A DNA stretch of 64,000 nt from the NCBI RefSeq assembly GCF_040115645.1, contig NW_027096035.1, positions 186,001-250,000 of the forward strand, in the 5' to 3' direction. A program made the position numbers and the translations under genes. This document shows, piece by piece, positions 62,831-64,000 of the stretch. Each line of letters starts with the position of its first letter. Positions within the stretch are counted from its first letter, which is position 1. The notes below the pieces were generated by a model, which saw only the letters and a list, made by a program, of their open reading frames with translations, was not told the origin of the DNA and searched no databases. This stretch comes from Euwallacea fornicatus (taxonomy: Eukaryota > Arthropoda > Insecta > Coleoptera > Curculionidae).

Positions 62831-64000
62831 TTATCGAGCTTCAAAATTTGAAAAGTCACAAAAGTTATGTGTTTGAGCACTTAAAGTACTATTTTTCTTG
62901 GAAATGCAACAAGATGCAATCATGATGTGTTGTGACATCTTAAAGATCTCGTGGAGCTGATTAATTTGACACTTTGTTTAACAAATTTGGTCGACAATTC
63001 CCGAAGTTATCGAGTTTCAAAGTTTGAAAAGTCACAAAAGTTGTGTGTTTGAGCACTTAAAGTACTATTTTTCTTGGAAATTCGAAAAGATGCAATCATG
63101 ATGTGTTGTGAAATCTTAAAGATCTCGTGGAGCTGATTAATTTGACACTTTGTTTAACAAATTTGGTCCTCATTTGCCGAAGTTATCGAGCTTCAAAATT
63201 TGAAAAGTCACAAAAGTTGTGTGATTGAGCAATTAAAGTACTATTTTTCTTGGAAATTCGACAAGATGCAATCATGATGTGTTGTGAAATCTTAAAGATC
63301 TCGTGGAGCTGATTAATTTGACACTTTGTTTAACAAATTTGGTCCTCATTTGCCGAAGTTATCGAGCTTCAAAATTTGAAAAGTCACAAAAGTTGTGTGT
63401 TTGAGCAATTAAAGTACTATTTTTCTTGGAAATTCAACAAGATGCAATCATGATGTGTTGTGGAATCTTAAAGATCTCGTCGAGCTGATTAATTTGACAC
63501 TTTGTTTAAGAAATTTGGTCCACAATTCCCGAAGTTATCGAGCTTCAAAATTTGAAAAGTCACAAAAGTTGTGTGTTTGAGCAATTAAAGTACTATTTTT
63601 CTTGGAAATTCGACAAGATGCAATCATGATGTGTTGTGAAATCTTAAAGATCTCGTGGAGCTGATTAATTTGACACTTTGTTTAACAAATTTGGTCCTCA
63701 TTTGCCGAAGTTATCGAGCTTCAAAATTTGAAAAGTCACAAAAGTTGTGTGATTGAGCAATTAAAGTACTATTTTTCTTGGAAATTCGACAAGATGCAAT
63801 CATGATGTGTTGTGAAATCTTAAAGATCTCGTGGAGCTGATTAATTTGACACTTTGTTTAACAAATTTGGTCCTCATTTGCCGAAGTTATCGAGCTTCAA
63901 AATTTGAAAAGTCACAAAAGTTGTGTGTTTGAGCAATTAAAGTACTATTTTTCTTGGAAATTCAACAAGATGCAATCATGATGTGTTGTGAAATCTTAAA
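62831..64000. repeat. Right-edge monomers: D X I P E-like I and partial P
   Basis: D, X (with a private ttcgaaaag near 63083), I, P (private gtggaatc near 63460), an E-like monomer with gcaatta, I, and 114 bp of a P-like monomer cut by the window end. The array clearly continues past 64000. Confidence 0.85.

Larger units (their letters stand above)
1..64000. repeat. 176-bp tandem satellite array filling the window
   Basis: Every base belongs to a head-to-tail 176-bp monomer. The anchor ttatcgag recurs at 1, 177, 353 ... 10913, then 11087 ... 63887 without any net length change except one 2-bp loss. All monomers read in the same direction. One A-class monomer has 61 G+C of 176 (about 35%). 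Fixed landmarks in nearly every monomer are a ScaI-type agtact (position 55), a palindromic atcatgat (89) and a BglII-type agatct (114). Only monomers with ggtcgac carry a SalI-type gtcgac (160). Nucleosome-sized monomers in long homogenised arrays are typical of centromeric satellites, so a (peri)centromeric role is inferred, not shown. Brassica CentBr satellites share the 176-bp length, but I do not recognise the family with confidence. No stretch of non-satellite DNA over a few bases was seen. Confidence 0.98.

Noticed and set aside
1..64000. CRISPR array
   Set aside because: The repeat unit is 176 bp with no unique spacers; variable sites are scattered substitutions shared between monomers.
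1..64000. Tandem gene family or rDNA/5S array
   Set aside because: The monomer has stops in all long frames, no rRNA-like conserved motifs and no tRNA cloverleaf that I could fold.
1..64000. Telomere-like repeat, LTR or transposase remnants
   Set aside because: No ttaggg- or tttaggg-type runs, no target-site duplications and no break in the 176-bp lattice where an insertion could sit.
1..64000. Firm assignment to Brassica CentBr on the basis of the 176-bp length
   Set aside because: Length alone is not diagnostic, since many plant satellites are 160-180 bp, and I cannot recall the CentBr sequence reliably. An alignment would decide it.

Overview
The whole 64 kb window is one uninterrupted tandem array of a 176-bp satellite DNA monomer, all copies in the same orientation. 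I see no gene, RNA gene, transposable element, inverted segment or unique sequence in it. Taking the first base of the window (ttatcgagc...) as monomer position 1, monomers start at 1, 177, 353 and so on. Monomer 63 (10913-11086) has lost 2 bp. From 11087 the 176-bp lattice runs in register to the end (63887 is exactly 300 monomers later). This gives 363 complete monomers plus a 114-bp partial one. One typical monomer is about 35% G+C by hand count.

Organism: a multicellular eukaryote. Monomer length close to one nucleosome, higher-order repeat (HOR) structure and lack of genes are typical of centromeric or pericentromeric satellites. A flowering plant is my best guess. Brassica CentBr satellites are also 176 bp, but I cannot confirm sequence identity from memory, so the family is unassigned.

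Monomer classes (letters are mine) by diagnostic bases: A = gacac, catgg, gctatc, ttgaag, aacaatctt; A' = A with gtcac; A'' = ttccac; B = gcaatta + ctgttttt + tccaac (B* = ttcaac, ending aagaaatgt); C = gttatg + ctgttttt + tccaac (C' = cttcaaagt form); D = gttatg + ctattttt + tgcaac; E = ttcgac; F = ttcaac + gaaatc + gtcgag; X = gtttcaaag start with ttcgac; G = gtgcac after an aacaacctt end; H = aatcac + ctgttttt + catgg; I = gattgagc; J = gcaatta + tgcaac; K = ccattttt; L = ttcgagc; M = gcaatta + ttcgac ending aacaacctt; N = aagttgcaat; P = gcaatta + ttcaac + gaaatc; Q = gtatgagc; R = gatttgttg; S = caatctgaaag; T = gcaaaaagatg. Many monomers end in a shared block, ggtcctcatttgcc, in place of ggtc(g/c)acaattccc.

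Layout: 1-23 kb is rich in A, B, C and D monomers and is built of overlapping multi-monomer duplications (21-, 14-, 12-, 11- and 6-mers). 23-35.5 kb carries 18-mer, 33-mer and 7-mer duplications and brings in E, K, L and A''. 35.5-48.2 kb is a mixed stretch followed by two 12-mer (2112-bp) HORs. From about 49.6 kb to the end the A class disappears and G-T monomers take over, arranged in 3-, 5-, 6- and 9-mer units. Nearly all copy differences are point substitutions or gains and losses of whole 176-bp units, which points to in-register unequal exchange or conversion. There is no operon-like or protein-coding system here. What merits attention is the HOR history, the hybrid monomers, the sharp class turnover near 50 kb and a degenerate CENP-B-box-like site.
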